Shown: positions 1 to 6,297 of the stretch, piece after piece
How positions within the stretch are numbered: position 1 is the stretch's first letter
Layout of the letters: every line of letters starts with the position of its first letter
DNA from: Pseudomonadota bacterium
GTDB lineage: Bacteria > Desulfobacterota > Desulfobacteria > Desulfobacterales > Desulfobacteraceae
Length of the DNA: 8,335 bases
Direction: 5' to 3'
Assembly: GCA_018816605.1 (NCBI GenBank)
Contig: JAHIVS010000171.1
Location: forward strand, 1-8,335
Translations under genes and position numbers: made by a program
The notes under the pieces: model-generated
What the model was told of the DNA's origin: nothing
Databases searched by the model: none
Seen by the model: the letters and a program-made list of their open reading frames with translations, nothing else

Positions 1-365
1 ACATCATCTATGGTCTTCAAGGCCTCGATGATTTTCTCGCCCACAATTTTTGAGGGTATCTCCCGCTCATTGCTTTCCCGCAGTTCCTGCTCAATGACCT
101 CCACCATTTCTTCGATGAGGTTGACACTGATGGCTCTTTTTTCACAGGCTTTCTGGATTCCCCGGAGCACTTTTTCCCGGTCAAACTCTTCCCTGCGGCC
201 ATCTTTTTTGATGATCATAACAGGGGCCTGTTCCACCCGTTCATAGGTGGTAAATCTGCGCTCACAAATCTGACACTCCCTGCGGCGGCGAACTTCAAAC
301 TCAACTTTTCCCGGCCGGGAATCAACCACCCGTGTATTCAAATTGATGCAATAGGGGCACTTCAT
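1..365 (-). CDS. nrdR: Transcriptional repressor NrdR (partial, C-terminus off the window)
   Basis: NrdR is a zinc-ribbon/ATP-cone repressor that senses ATP/dATP and represses ribonucleotide reductase genes by binding NrdR boxes. About 121 codons are present and the last 30 or so of the usual ~150 lie beyond base 1. The zinc ribbon is intact: MKCPYC supplies C3 and C6, and RRRRECQIC supplies C31 and C34, followed by RRFTTYERVE. The ATP-cone starts near residue 49 (VMIIKKDGRREEFDREKV) and continues through the conserved alanine/cysteine helix (KACEKRAIS) to the cut. The ATG overlaps the stop of the upstream deaminase remnant as ATGA, with AGAGG six bases before it, so translation is probably coupled. 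Position after glyA and a dCMP deaminase remnant fits a deoxynucleotide-supply operon. No NrdR box was seen in the window, so its targets lie elsewhere. Identification is very secure. Confidence 0.95.
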   Translation of the reverse strand, partial: MKCPYCINLNTRVVDSRPGKVEFEVRRRRECQICERRFTTYERVEQAPVMIIKKDGRREEFDREKVLRGIQKACEKRAISVNLIEEMVEVIEQELRESNEREIPSKIVGEKIIEALKTIDD

Positions 366-544
366 GGCAGCCTCTTGTTAGGGTTAAAGCTGAACAAGAG
401 TCGTTTTTCCTTTCCAAAAACTGCACCGGCATTGGGCCGGGTAGAGGTGGCGCAGCTGGCCACACGGTTGCAAATCCCCATGAAATGGTCATGCCATGAA
501 GGCCTGAGAAAGGGGTCCAGTGGGGCCGCATCGATTTTCTTCAT
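362..544 (-). pseudogene. Truncated ComEB-type dCMP deaminase remnant (60 codons)
   Basis: This short ORF sits between glyA and nrdR, where relatives usually carry a deoxycytidylate deaminase (dCMP to dUMP, about 150 residues). Residues 14-22 read RPSWHDHFM, matching the family opening RPSWDEYFM. Residues 26-50 align without gaps to the next family segment (…LVAxRSTCLRRxVGAVIVKDKRIL) through NRVASCATSTRPNAGAV and KEKRLL. Similarity then fades after FSFN, and the protein ends ten residues later. Everything catalytic is missing: no H/C-A-E zinc and proton-shuttle motif and no PCxxC pair. Only 180 nt separate the two neighbours, so the rest is not hidden in another frame. The start overlaps the glyA stop and the stop overlaps the nrdR start, both as ATGA. 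An internal deletion that kept the operon junctions is the simplest reading. It may still be translated as a small protein, but deaminase activity is not possible from this sequence. Confidence 0.72.
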
Positions 545-1779
545 GTAGGTCTCTTGGCATAGAGCGGATATTGACGACAGAGATCTTTTACCCTTGCAGC
601 CACCTTTTCCACATTGGCATCATCGTCCAGAATATCACAGATATAACCGGCAATTTTTGTGACGGCATCTTCACCCATACCCCGTGAGGTCACCAGGGGC
701 ACTCCGATACGGATACCGGAAGTCACAAAGGGAGAACGGGTTTCATTGGGCACCGTATTCTTGTTTACCGTGATATCGGCCCGGCCCAGACGTTCCTCTG
801 CCTCTTTCCCGGAAATCTCCCGTTGACTGAAATCCACCAGCACCATATGGTTGTCCGTTCCATTGGAAACAAGTTTATAACCGCGCGCCATGAGCACAGA
901 GGCAAGGACGGCGGCATTTTTAATTACCTGTTTCTGGTAATCCGCAAATGAGGGGTCAAGGGCTTCCTTGAATGCCACTGCCTTGGCGGCGATCACATGC
1001 ATGAGCGGCCCGCCCTGGATACCCGGAAAAATCTGACTGCCGATCTGTTTGCCGTATTTTTCGGAAGAAAGGATCAATCCCCCCCTGGGGCCCCTCAGGG
1101 TCTTGTGGGTGGTTGAGGTAATCACATCGGCAAACCCCACGGGGGACGGATGGACACCGCCGGCCACAAGGCCTGCAATATGGGCCATATCCACCATAAA
1201 AACAGCACCTGCAGATGCCGCGATATCGGCAAACCCTTTAAAATCAATAATCCGGGGATAGGCACTGGCCCCTGCCACAATCATCTTTGGTTTGTGTTTT
1301 TTGGCAAGGGTCTCCACTTGATTCAAATCTATGGTCTGGGTGTCGGGAGAAAGCCCGTAATGGGCAAAATCATATAGCTTGCCTGAAAAACTGACCCTGG
1401 CACCATGGGTAAGATGCCCCCCATGGGACAGATCCATTGCCAGTATCCGGTCTCCCGGATTTAAGAACGCAAAATAGACCCCCATATTGGCCTGGGATCC
1501 GGAATGGGGCTGGACATTGGCATATTCAACGCCAAACAAGTGTTTGGCCCTTTCAATGGCCAGTTCTTCAGCCTGGTCAACAAACTCGCAACCGCCGTAA
1601 TACCGCCTGGAGGGATAGCCTTCTGCATACTTATTGGTCAGTATGGAACCCTGGGCCTCCATCACAGCACAACTTACGGTATTTTCAGAAGCGATGAGGT
1701 TCAACCCGTATTCCTGGCGAACCGATTCTTTTTCAATAATTCTGGCTATTTCCAGATCACTTGTCTCAATACTTCCCAT
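541..1779 (-). CDS. glyA: Serine hydroxymethyltransferase
   Basis: This PLP enzyme converts serine plus tetrahydrofolate to glycine plus 5,10-methylene-tetrahydrofolate, the main cytosolic source of one-carbon units for thymidylate and purines. The protein is 412 residues, the normal length. The sequence shows the N-terminal LIASEN motif (28-33), the [15 protein letters not shown] substrate/folate region (49-63), HSGSQAN (92-98), [11 protein letters not shown] around the cofactor ring (196-206), and the PLP-binding lysine K226 in [13 protein letters not shown]. The C-terminal substrate-carboxylate arginine lies in SGIRIGVP. A strong Shine-Dalgarno (AGGGGGAAG) stands before the ATG. The 66 nt gap to rpiB holds two overlapping inverted repeats, listed separately. 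The TGA stop overlaps the downstream deaminase-remnant ATG. Its place beside deaminase and nrdR sequences suits methylene-folate supply for dTMP synthesis. Confidence 0.98.
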   Translation of the reverse strand: MGSIETSDLEIARIIEKESVRQEYGLNLIASENTVSCAVMEAQGSILTNKYAEGYPSRRYYGGCEFVDQAEELAIERAKHLFGVEYANVQPHSGSQANMGVYFAFLNPGDRILAMDLSHGGHLTHGARVSFSGKLYDFAHYGLSPDTQTIDLNQVETLAKKHKPKMIVAGASAYPRIIDFKGFADIAASAGAVFMVDMAHIAGLVAGGVHPSPVGFADVITSTTHKTLRGPRGGLILSSEKYGKQIGSQIFPGIQGGPLMHVIAAKAVAFKEALDPSFADYQKQVIKNAAVLASVLMARGYKLVSNGTDNHMVLVDFSQREISGKEAEERLGRADITVNKNTVPNETRSPFVTSGIRIGVPLVTSRGMGEDAVTKIAGYICDILDDDANVEKVAARVKDLCRQYPLYAKRPT

Positions 1780-1785
1780 ACCTAG

Positions 1786-1814
1786 CTTCCCCCTGAAATT
1801 CAGGATGCGATCCT
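1786..1814 (-). promoter_or_regulatory. Overlapping inverted repeats in the glyA leader, partly covering the ribosome-binding site
   Basis: On the glyA-sense strand, AGGAT-CGC-ATCCT (1802-1814) is followed at once by CCTGAA-T-TTCAGG (1792-1804). They share the bases CCT, so only one hairpin could form at a time. The second shares its end with the glyA Shine-Dalgarno AGGGGG (1789-1794). As RNA the second would pair as CCTG/CAGG around a five-base loop. Both stems are short, so this could be a weak translational switch, a protein operator, or chance. It matches no riboswitch class that I recognise. Confidence 0.25.
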
Positions 1815-1845
1815 AAGGCTTGTGCCGTTATCAGAATATCAAACC

Positions 1846-2286
1846 CTAAAGGTCAATGGACGTTATCCGGTCCAGATGCCTGCCGCCTTCAAACCCCGAC
1901 GCAAGCCAGGTCAAAACCAACTCAAAGGCCAGGGTGTCCCCTATCATCCGTCCGCCCATCACCAGGATATTGGCATCATTGTGAACCCGGCTCATGCGTG
2001 CGGAAAACACATCCGAGCAAAGGGCTGCCCGAACCTTGGGAAAGCGGTTGGCCACCATGGACATGCCCAGCCCTGTCCCGCAAAGCAGAATCCCCCTGGA
2101 AAACCGACCTGTGGAAACAGCTGTGGCCACTTTTTTCCCATAGTCCACATAGCTGACCGAATCCTCATTGTCAGTACCGGCATCCTCAACCTGAAATCCC
2201 TTGCTCAAAAGAAGGCCTTTTATCTTTTCCTTCAATCCAAAAGCCGCATGGTCGCTACCAATGATAATGGCATTTTCTTTATCCAT
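1846..2286 (-). CDS. rpiB: Ribose-5-phosphate isomerase B
   Basis: RpiB (LacAB_rpiB family) interconverts ribose 5-phosphate and ribulose 5-phosphate in the non-oxidative pentose phosphate pathway. The protein is 146 residues, close to the usual 145-150. Signature elements are GSDHAAFGLK (10-19, with D12 and H13), the active-site loop LLCGTGLGMSMVAN (67-80) with catalytic C69 and anion-hole-like G70/T71, KVRAALC (84-90), and VHNDANILVMGGR (101-113) with H102. Phosphate-binding basic residues are expected in the C-terminal GGRHLDR (134-140). A good AAGGAAG Shine-Dalgarno lies eight bases before the ATG. It follows acpP by only 17 nt and precedes glyA by 66 nt, so it is an internal operon gene. 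In related genomes fabF usually lies between acpP and rpiB, but here there is no room even for a remnant. Confidence 0.97.
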   Translation of the reverse strand: MDKENAIIIGSDHAAFGLKEKIKGLLLSKGFQVEDAGTDNEDSVSYVDYGKKVATAVSTGRFSRGILLCGTGLGMSMVANRFPKVRAALCSDVFSARMSRVHNDANILVMGGRMIGDTLAFELVLTWLASGFEGGRHLDRITSIDL

Positions 2287-2303
2287 TGCTGATGCTTCCT
2301 TGT

Positions 2304-2537
2304 TTAGGATTTTGATTTGATAAAATCGATGGCATCCTGGACGGTTATAAGTGTCTCGGCTGCGTCATCATCAATCTCAATATCAAAAATCTCTTCCATG
2401 GACATGACAAGTTCGACAATTGTCAAAGAGTCTGCTCCCAGATCTTCAATCAGAGATGCCTCAGGCACCACATCTTCTATATCAATGTCAGGAATCTTTT
2501 CCGCAATCACTTTTCTTACCTTGGTTTCAATCGTCAT
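2304..2537 (-). CDS. acpP: Acyl carrier protein
   Basis: ACP carries growing acyl chains on a 4'-phosphopantetheine arm during fatty-acid synthesis. The 77-residue protein is acidic. It has the canonical modification site LGADSLTIVEL (33-43), with S37 as the pantetheinylated serine at the start of helix II. Helix I is TIETKVRKVIAEKI, helix II continues as VMSMEEIFDIEIDDDAAE, and the last helix is TVQDAIDFIKS. The variant DSLT replaces the more common DSLD. The Shine-Dalgarno AAGGGG stands eight bases before the ATG. The gene lies 26 nt after rpmF and 17 nt before rpiB, with no other fatty-acid gene beside it, which is unusual for acpP. A specialised (secondary-metabolite) ACP is unlikely given its standard sequence. 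Confidence 0.96.
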   Translation of the reverse strand: MTIETKVRKVIAEKIPDIDIEDVVPEASLIEDLGADSLTIVELVMSMEEIFDIEIDDDAAETLITVQDAIDFIKSKS

Positions 2538-2563
2538 GACACAGACCCCTTTTTCTGGTTTTT

Positions 2564-2749
2564 TTATTCTTCGTCTGCTTTGACTTTGATGTTTCTTCCA
2601 TTATAGGCACCACAATCCGGGCACGCCGCATGGGGAAGCTTGGGCTCCTGGCATTCCGGACAAACGCCTATTGTCGGGGCGCTGACTTTGTAGTGTGTCC
2701 TTCTTTTCCTGCCTCTTGCCTTTGAGCTCTTTTGCTTTGGAACTGCCAT
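2564..2749 (-). CDS. rpmF: 50S ribosomal protein L32 (zinc-ribbon form)
   Basis: L32 is a small protein of the large ribosomal subunit. The 61-residue sequence opens with MAVPKQKSSKARGRKRRTHY, the standard basic N-terminal tail. It has an intact zinc ribbon: CPEC (C30, C33) and CPDC (C43, C46), separated by EPKLPHAA. This is therefore the zinc-binding (C+) form, not the zinc-independent paralogue used during zinc limitation. The start has a near-perfect AGGAGA Shine-Dalgarno. It is the first gene of the left minus-strand operon and diverges from gltX across the AT-rich intergenic region. In many bacteria rpmF is followed by plsX and fab genes; here acpP follows directly. Confidence 0.97.
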   Translation of the reverse strand: MAVPKQKSSKARGRKRRTHYKVSAPTIGVCPECQEPKLPHAACPDCGAYNGRNIKVKADEE

Positions 2750-2949
2750 TGTTCTCTCCTAACTATACTATTTTACTTGATTTTTCATTACTATCCGCCA
2801 AACACATAAAACAAACTTATTTACCCCAATTTCAAAAAATAGTCAAGGCATTAAAGACTTGAACTCCTTTCTATTGCCCAATGCTTGGTTTTGTGATACT
2901 TAAGGGCTCGAATTTACAGATGATATTTTTTATTAATTTTGGAGAATAT
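2750..2949. other. AT-rich divergent intergenic region between rpmF and gltX
   Basis: This 200 bp stretch is the only substantial gene-free region in the window. It must hold the promoters for both the leftward rpmF operon and the rightward gltX gene. The gltX frame is open back to an ATG at 2881, but that extension (hydrophobic, no family match) precedes the conserved N-terminus and is non-coding in my reading. A possible extended -10 for gltX is TGTGATACT (2892-2900), but I see no convincing -35 for it. No tRNA, riboswitch or terminator hairpin was found. Confidence 0.6.
2818..2846 (-). promoter_or_regulatory. Candidate sigma-70 promoter for the rpmF-acpP-rpiB-glyA operon
   Basis: On the minus strand TTGACT (2841-2846) matches the -35 consensus at five of six positions. 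It is followed after 17 bases by TAAATA (2818-2823), a weak -10. It would give a leader of roughly 60 nt before the rpmF ATG. A second -10-like TATAGT nearer the gene lacks a -35 and would start transcription almost at the Shine-Dalgarno. The call is by eye only. Confidence 0.35.
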
Positions 2950-4353
2950 ATGGATACAATTGTCACACGCTTCCCCCCCTCCCCCAGCGGCTACCTCCAC
3001 ATCGGCGGGGCCAGAACCGCTTTGTTCAACTGGCTGTACGCAAAAAAAACCAAGGGGAAATTTGTTTTAAGAATTGAAGATACAGATGAAGCAAGATCCA
3101 CAAAAGAATCGGTTACGGCCATTCTGGAATCCCTTGAATGGCTCGGAATAGACTGGGATGAGGGGCCCTATTTTCAAACCCAGCGATATGATATCTACAA
3201 TAAACATATCGAAAAAATGGTGGAAACAGGCCATGCCTATTATTGTGACTGCACCCCTTCGGAAGTTACGGCCATGCGGGAACAGGCCAAGGCCTGCGGT
3301 AAAAACCCCCAGTACAACGGCAAATGCCGGAACCGCAATCTTCCCAAGGCCGACAATACGGTGGTAAGACTGAAAACCCCGGACACAGGCGTCACCCTTG
3401 TTGAGGACGTTGTCAAGGGCAACACGGCCTTCCAGAATGCTGAAATCGACGATTTCATCATCCAGAGAAGCAATGGGGTTGCCATGTATAATCTTGCCGT
3501 GGTGGTGGACGATCTGACCATGGGTATCAACACCATCATCCGGGGAGATGACCATTTGGTCAATACCCCCAAGCAGATATTGATCTACCGGGCCCTGGGT
3601 GCCGATCTGCCCGTATTCGGCCATGTCCCCATGGTGCTGGGGGCGGACAAAGCCCGGCTTAGCAAACGCCATGGGGCCATGTCCGTAGGTGAATACCAAA
3701 AAATGGGATTTCTGCCCGATGCCATGATCAATTATCTGGTCCGCCTGGGCTGGTCCCATGGTGACCAGGAATTTTTTGACCGGGCCGACCTTATTGAAAA
3801 ATTTGACCTGGAACACCTGGGCCGATCCGCCTCCATGTTTGATGCAGACAAGCTTATCGCCCTGAATGCAAAACACATCCAGTCCAAATCCCCCGGGGAA
3901 TTGGGAAACCATTTGCTGTTTCACCTTTCGGCCCTTGGCATCGAAGCCCAGAATGATGCTTTTACCCAAGGGGTGATCCAAACCCTTCAGGCCAGAAGTA
4001 AAACCCTGGTTGAAATGGCCCAGGCAGCCGCTTTCTACTATCGTGATTTTATTGTCTATGATGAAAAGGCGGCCAGCAAATTTCTCCTGCCGGAAACCTG
4101 CGACATGCTGGCAAAGGCGGCCGATGCCATTGAAGCTGTTTCGGATTATACCCAGGAAAATCTGGAAATTGTCTTCAAGCAGATCATGGAGGACACACAA
4201 CTTGGATTCGGCAAAATTGCCCAACCCCTGCGGGTTGCCATCACCGGAACCACCGTGAGTCCCGGCATATTCGAAATGCTGCTGGCCCTGGGCCGGGAAA
4301 AAACCATTTTGCGGATCAGAGCGGCGGTCGCCTTTATTCAGGAGCGGGCATAA
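2950..4353 (+). CDS. gltX: Glutamyl-tRNA synthetase
   Basis: This class I aminoacyl-tRNA synthetase charges tRNA-Glu with glutamate using ATP. The protein is 467 residues, typical of bacterial GluRS. The N-terminus VTRFPPSPSGYLHIGGARTALFNW (split: TRFPPSPSGYLHIGGARTA) carries the HIGH-type motif HIGG (17-20). RIEDTDEARS follows at 41-50, and the KMSKS-type loop is ADKARLSKRHGA (232-243). Residues 98-130 form the tRNA-acceptor-binding domain insert with C99, C101 and C126, like the E. coli zinc site. The expected fourth ligand, His two residues after C126, is Asn here. The C-terminal third is the helical anticodon-binding domain, ending IAQPLRVAITGTTVSPGIF (423-441) and a final helix. GGAG five bases before ATG 2950 selects this start over the in-frame ATGs at 2881 and 2920. 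Whether it also charges tRNA-Gln cannot be told. It is monocistronic and overlaps the convergent MEMO-family gene by 16 bp at the 3' end. Confidence 0.97.
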   Translation: MDTIVTRFPPSPSGYLHIGGARTALFNWLYAKKTKGKFVLRIEDTDEARSTKESVTAILESLEWLGIDWDEGPYFQTQRYDIYNKHIEKMVETGHAYYCDCTPSEVTAMREQAKACGKNPQYNGKCRNRNLPKADNTVVRLKTPDTGVTLVEDVVKGNTAFQNAEIDDFIIQRSNGVAMYNLAVVVDDLTMGINTIIRGDDHLVNTPKQILIYRALGADLPVFGHVPMVLGADKARLSKRHGAMSVGEYQKMGFLPDAMINYLVRLGWSHGDQEFFDRADLIEKFDLEHLGRSASMFDADKLIALNAKHIQSKSPGELGNHLLFHLSALGIEAQNDAFTQGVIQTLQARSKTLVEMAQAAAFYYRDFIVYDEKAASKFLLPETCDMLAKAADAIEAVSDYTQENLEIVFKQIMEDTQLGFGKIAQPLRVAITGTTVSPGIFEMLLALGREKTILRIRAAVAFIQERA

Positions 4354-5204
4354 ACAATTCCGGCATACCCGACAAAACTGTCCGAGCGGGACCGCTCAAA
4401 ACTGGTGGCGTAGTCAAGTTCAATGGCCTTGACTGCGCCCTGTTTTTTGCAGGCGGCAACCGCTGCAGCCACGGCGCCTGCACAACACATATTTTTATGA
4501 TCCAGGCCCTGGGCAATGATGGCGGCTTCATCCATTTTTTTCATGGCTGCCATTGCATTTTTGTCATTCTCGCCGGTCACCCATTCAACTGATTTTTCTC
4601 CAAGTCCTGCCGGGGCAAACCCGAAATCCGGCCCGTAATGGGTCAGGTCAGTGGAACCGATCACGCGGATATTCCGACCAAGCCGTTCTGCTTCTGCCAC
4701 AGCCATGCCGCCGATTATGGCCGCAAAACGCGAGGGGGCCACACCGGCAACCACGATTTTGGCCTTGGGAAAAAAATAGCGGATAAAGGGATATTGCAAT
4801 TCCAGGGTATTTTCATCGGGAAATTGGTTGGGGGATCGCTGCCGGATACTGACCCCCTTGGCAATATTTTCCACCAGCTCTTTGTCCACTTCAATCTCCC
4901 CAAACGGTGTCTCAATCCAGCCCTGGGTCATGATAAAGGGCTCTGACTGCCGGTGCATATGGGCCCCGAACAAGACAATCGTGTCAACGGCCCTCGGGTC
5001 TGCCTGTCCAGAAGCAAGGGAGGCAATGACCCTTGCGGCAATGCTGCCGGAATAATACCAGCCGGCATGGGGAACAATACCGCCCACAAACTCCCCTGCA
5101 AGCCTGCCCTGACCCTCCTTTAAAAATTGGAGGATGGCTGTCTCACACTCCCGGGCCGTGCCGGGATACCAGGTGCCGGCAAAGGCGGCTTTCTTTTTTT
5201 CCAT
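4338..5204 (-). CDS. MEMO-family protein (AmmeMemoRadiSam system protein B-like)
   Basis: Members of the MEMO1 family share the LigB/extradiol-dioxygenase-like fold. Bacterial copies are often encoded with an AMMECR1-domain protein and a radical SAM enzyme; the substrate is unknown. The protein is 288 residues. Visible family motifs are AFAGTWYPG (7-15), VPHAGWYYSGSIAA (44-57) with H46, LFGAHMHRQSEP (78-89) with H82/H84, DENTLELQYPF (130-140), GSTDLTHYGP (183-192) with D186/H189, and NMCCAGAVAAA (238-248) with C240/C241. These cover the His/His/Cys positions that form the MEMO1 pocket. The start at 5204 has a strong GGGGAGGGG Shine-Dalgarno. A start 20 codons upstream would add a basic tail lying mostly within hypB and is not chosen. 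It follows hypB by 20 nt and is the last gene of the queA-tgt-hypA-hypB transcript. No AMMECR1 or radical SAM partner lies in the window. Family certain, function unknown. Confidence 0.9.
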   Translation of the reverse strand: MEKKKAAFAGTWYPGTARECETAILQFLKEGQGRLAGEFVGGIVPHAGWYYSGSIAARVIASLASGQADPRAVDTIVLFGAHMHRQSEPFIMTQGWIETPFGEIEVDKELVENIAKGVSIRQRSPNQFPDENTLELQYPFIRYFFPKAKIVVAGVAPSRFAAIIGGMAVAEAERLGRNIRVIGSTDLTHYGPDFGFAPAGLGEKSVEWVTGENDKNAMAAMKKMDEAAIIAQGLDHKNMCCAGAVAAAVAACKKQGAVKAIELDYATSFERSRSDSFVGYAGIVYARS

Positions 5205-5224
5205 GCTCCCCTCCCCTTTAAGCC

Positions 5225-5893
5225 TTATCTTCCTGTTTTTTCTTTTACCCGCTGCCGGAGCCATTCAAGCCAGGGCCCAAACCCCTCTTCGGTTTTGGCG
5301 GAGATTTCAAACACAGGCATGCCCGGGTGAACCTTTTTCATGTTGTCCACAGCCAGGGCCGCATCAAACTCAAGATAGGGCAACAGATCCACCTTGTTCA
5401 GGATCGCAATATCCGCCACCTGGAACATGAGGGGGTATTTCAAGGGTTTGTCTTCTCCTTCGGTGACGCTCAAAACCACTGCCCTTGCGTCTTCGCCAAT
5501 ATCAAATTCCGCAGGGCACACCAGGTTGCCGATGTTCTCCACAATGAGCAGATCCAGATCATCACACCCCAGCTGCCTGGCCGAAGCATCAATGAGGTGG
5601 GCTGCCAGGTGACAGTCTCCGCCAAACTGGTCGGTGTTGATCTGGGTTACCTTGGCCCGGGTGACGGCAAGCCTGTCTGCATCATTGGTGGTACAGACAT
5701 CCCCCACAATCACCCCGACCCTTATGTCCGGCATCAAATGGACCAGGGTTTTACACAGGGTTTCTGTCTTGCCCGACCCCGGTGATGACATCATGTTCAC
5801 AACAAAAACATTTTTTTCCCTAAAAAATGCCCGGTTCCGATCGGCATCGGTTTCATTTTTTTCCAATACCCTTTTGCGAATATTAATTTCCAT
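5225..5893 (-). CDS. hypB: Hydrogenase nickel-incorporation GTPase HypB
   Basis: HypB is a G3E-family GTPase that works with HypA to insert nickel into the large subunit of [NiFe]-hydrogenase. The 222-residue protein has the Walker A P-loop SSPGSGKT (36-43), switch region VGDVCTTNDADRL (63-75), and the interfacial metal-site residues C94/H95 in GGDCHLAAHL and C126 in ENIGNLVCPAEFDIGE (119-134). The guanine-specificity motif NKVD is at 166-169. It begins close to the GTPase domain and lacks both the N-terminal CxxCGC nickel site of E. coli HypB and any His-rich storage stretch, so it belongs to the short class. GAAGGAAA precedes the ATG. hypA lies 50 nt upstream and the MEMO-family gene 20 nt downstream. 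No hypCDEF or hydrogenase structural genes are visible here, so the rest of the maturation set must be elsewhere. Confidence 0.97.
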   Translation of the reverse strand: MEINIRKRVLEKNETDADRNRAFFREKNVFVVNMMSSPGSGKTETLCKTLVHLMPDIRVGVIVGDVCTTNDADRLAVTRAKVTQINTDQFGGDCHLAAHLIDASARQLGCDDLDLLIVENIGNLVCPAEFDIGEDARAVVLSVTEGEDKPLKYPLMFQVADIAILNKVDLLPYLEFDAALAVDNMKKVHPGMPVFEISAKTEEGFGPWLEWLRQRVKEKTGR

Positions 5894-5943
5894 GGTTATT
5901 TCCTTCGTGTTCTAATTTGCAATGGACAGATCCATCAAAAATT

Positions 5944-6294
5944 TCAATCATCTGCCAATTCCATGGAAGTGATCTCTATTTCTCTTCCCGAGATCATTTC
6001 CACCTCACCCTCCTTGCAGTCCGGACACTTAAACATGGGGCTATCGGTTTCCCATTCTTTGTGACAGGACTTACAATGGATTTTTACCGGCACCGACTCG
6101 ATCACCAGCCGGACATTTTCCAGGGGTGTGTCCTTGGTAATGATCTCAAAACAAAAGGTCAGGCTGTGCTCCACCACCGAGGCCAGCTTGCCGATCCTTA
6201 AATTTAAACGCTTTACCCTGGGGTCATTTATATCTTCCGGGATTGCATCCATTGCGATCTGAACCAATTGTTCGGCAATACCCATTTCATGCAT
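5944..6294 (-). CDS. hypA: Hydrogenase maturation nickel metallochaperone HypA
   Basis: HypA binds nickel through its N-terminal Met-His-Glu and passes it to [NiFe]-hydrogenase in partnership with HypB. The 116-residue protein starts MHEMGIAEQL, keeping the essential H2 nickel ligand. Residues 25-50 contain the usual VKRLNLRIGKLASVVEHSL strand and helix. The zinc domain has two pairs, C74/C77 (CKSC) and C90/C93 (CPDC), followed by GREIEITSMEL. Length and ligands are standard. The start codon lies three bases after the tgt stop, and its AAGGAGA Shine-Dalgarno is inside the 3' end of tgt, so translation is likely coupled to tgt. Confidence 0.97.
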   Translation of the reverse strand: MHEMGIAEQLVQIAMDAIPEDINDPRVKRLNLRIGKLASVVEHSLTFCFEIITKDTPLENVRLVIESVPVKIHCKSCHKEWETDSPMFKCPDCKEGEVEMISGREIEITSMELADD

Positions 6295-6297
6295 GAA

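Noticed and set aside
322..531. 69-codon minus-strand frame between glyA and nrdR
   Set aside because: It is out of frame with the deaminase-like ORF and runs into nrdR, and it has no family resemblance. The 362-544 frame explains the region better.
1822..2292. 156-codon plus-strand frame opposite rpiB
   Set aside because: It is a shadow of rpiB, whose active-site motifs are complete on the other strand; the translation is low-complexity and unrecognised.
2881..2949. 23-codon upstream extension of gltX
   Set aside because: The family N-terminus begins at the ATG at 2950, which has GGAG at proper spacing. The extension is AT-rich and unlike any GluRS start.
3067..4224. Long 385-codon open frame on the minus strand opposite gltX
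   Set aside because: It lies entirely within gltX, which has complete synthetase motifs. The antisense translation has no recognisable domain, and long antisense frames are common opposite GC-balanced genes.
4384..4397. GAGCG-GGAC-CGCTC inverted repeat shortly after the gltX stop, as a terminator
   Set aside because: The stem is only five to six bases, no T-tract follows on either strand, and it lies within the coding sequence of the MEMO-family gene (Arg/Ser-rich segment near its C-terminus).
5205..5264. 20-codon upstream extension of the MEMO-family gene into hypB
   Set aside because: The strong GGGGAGGGG site sits just before the ATG at 5204, and the extension is a basic tail made mostly of out-of-frame hypB sequence.
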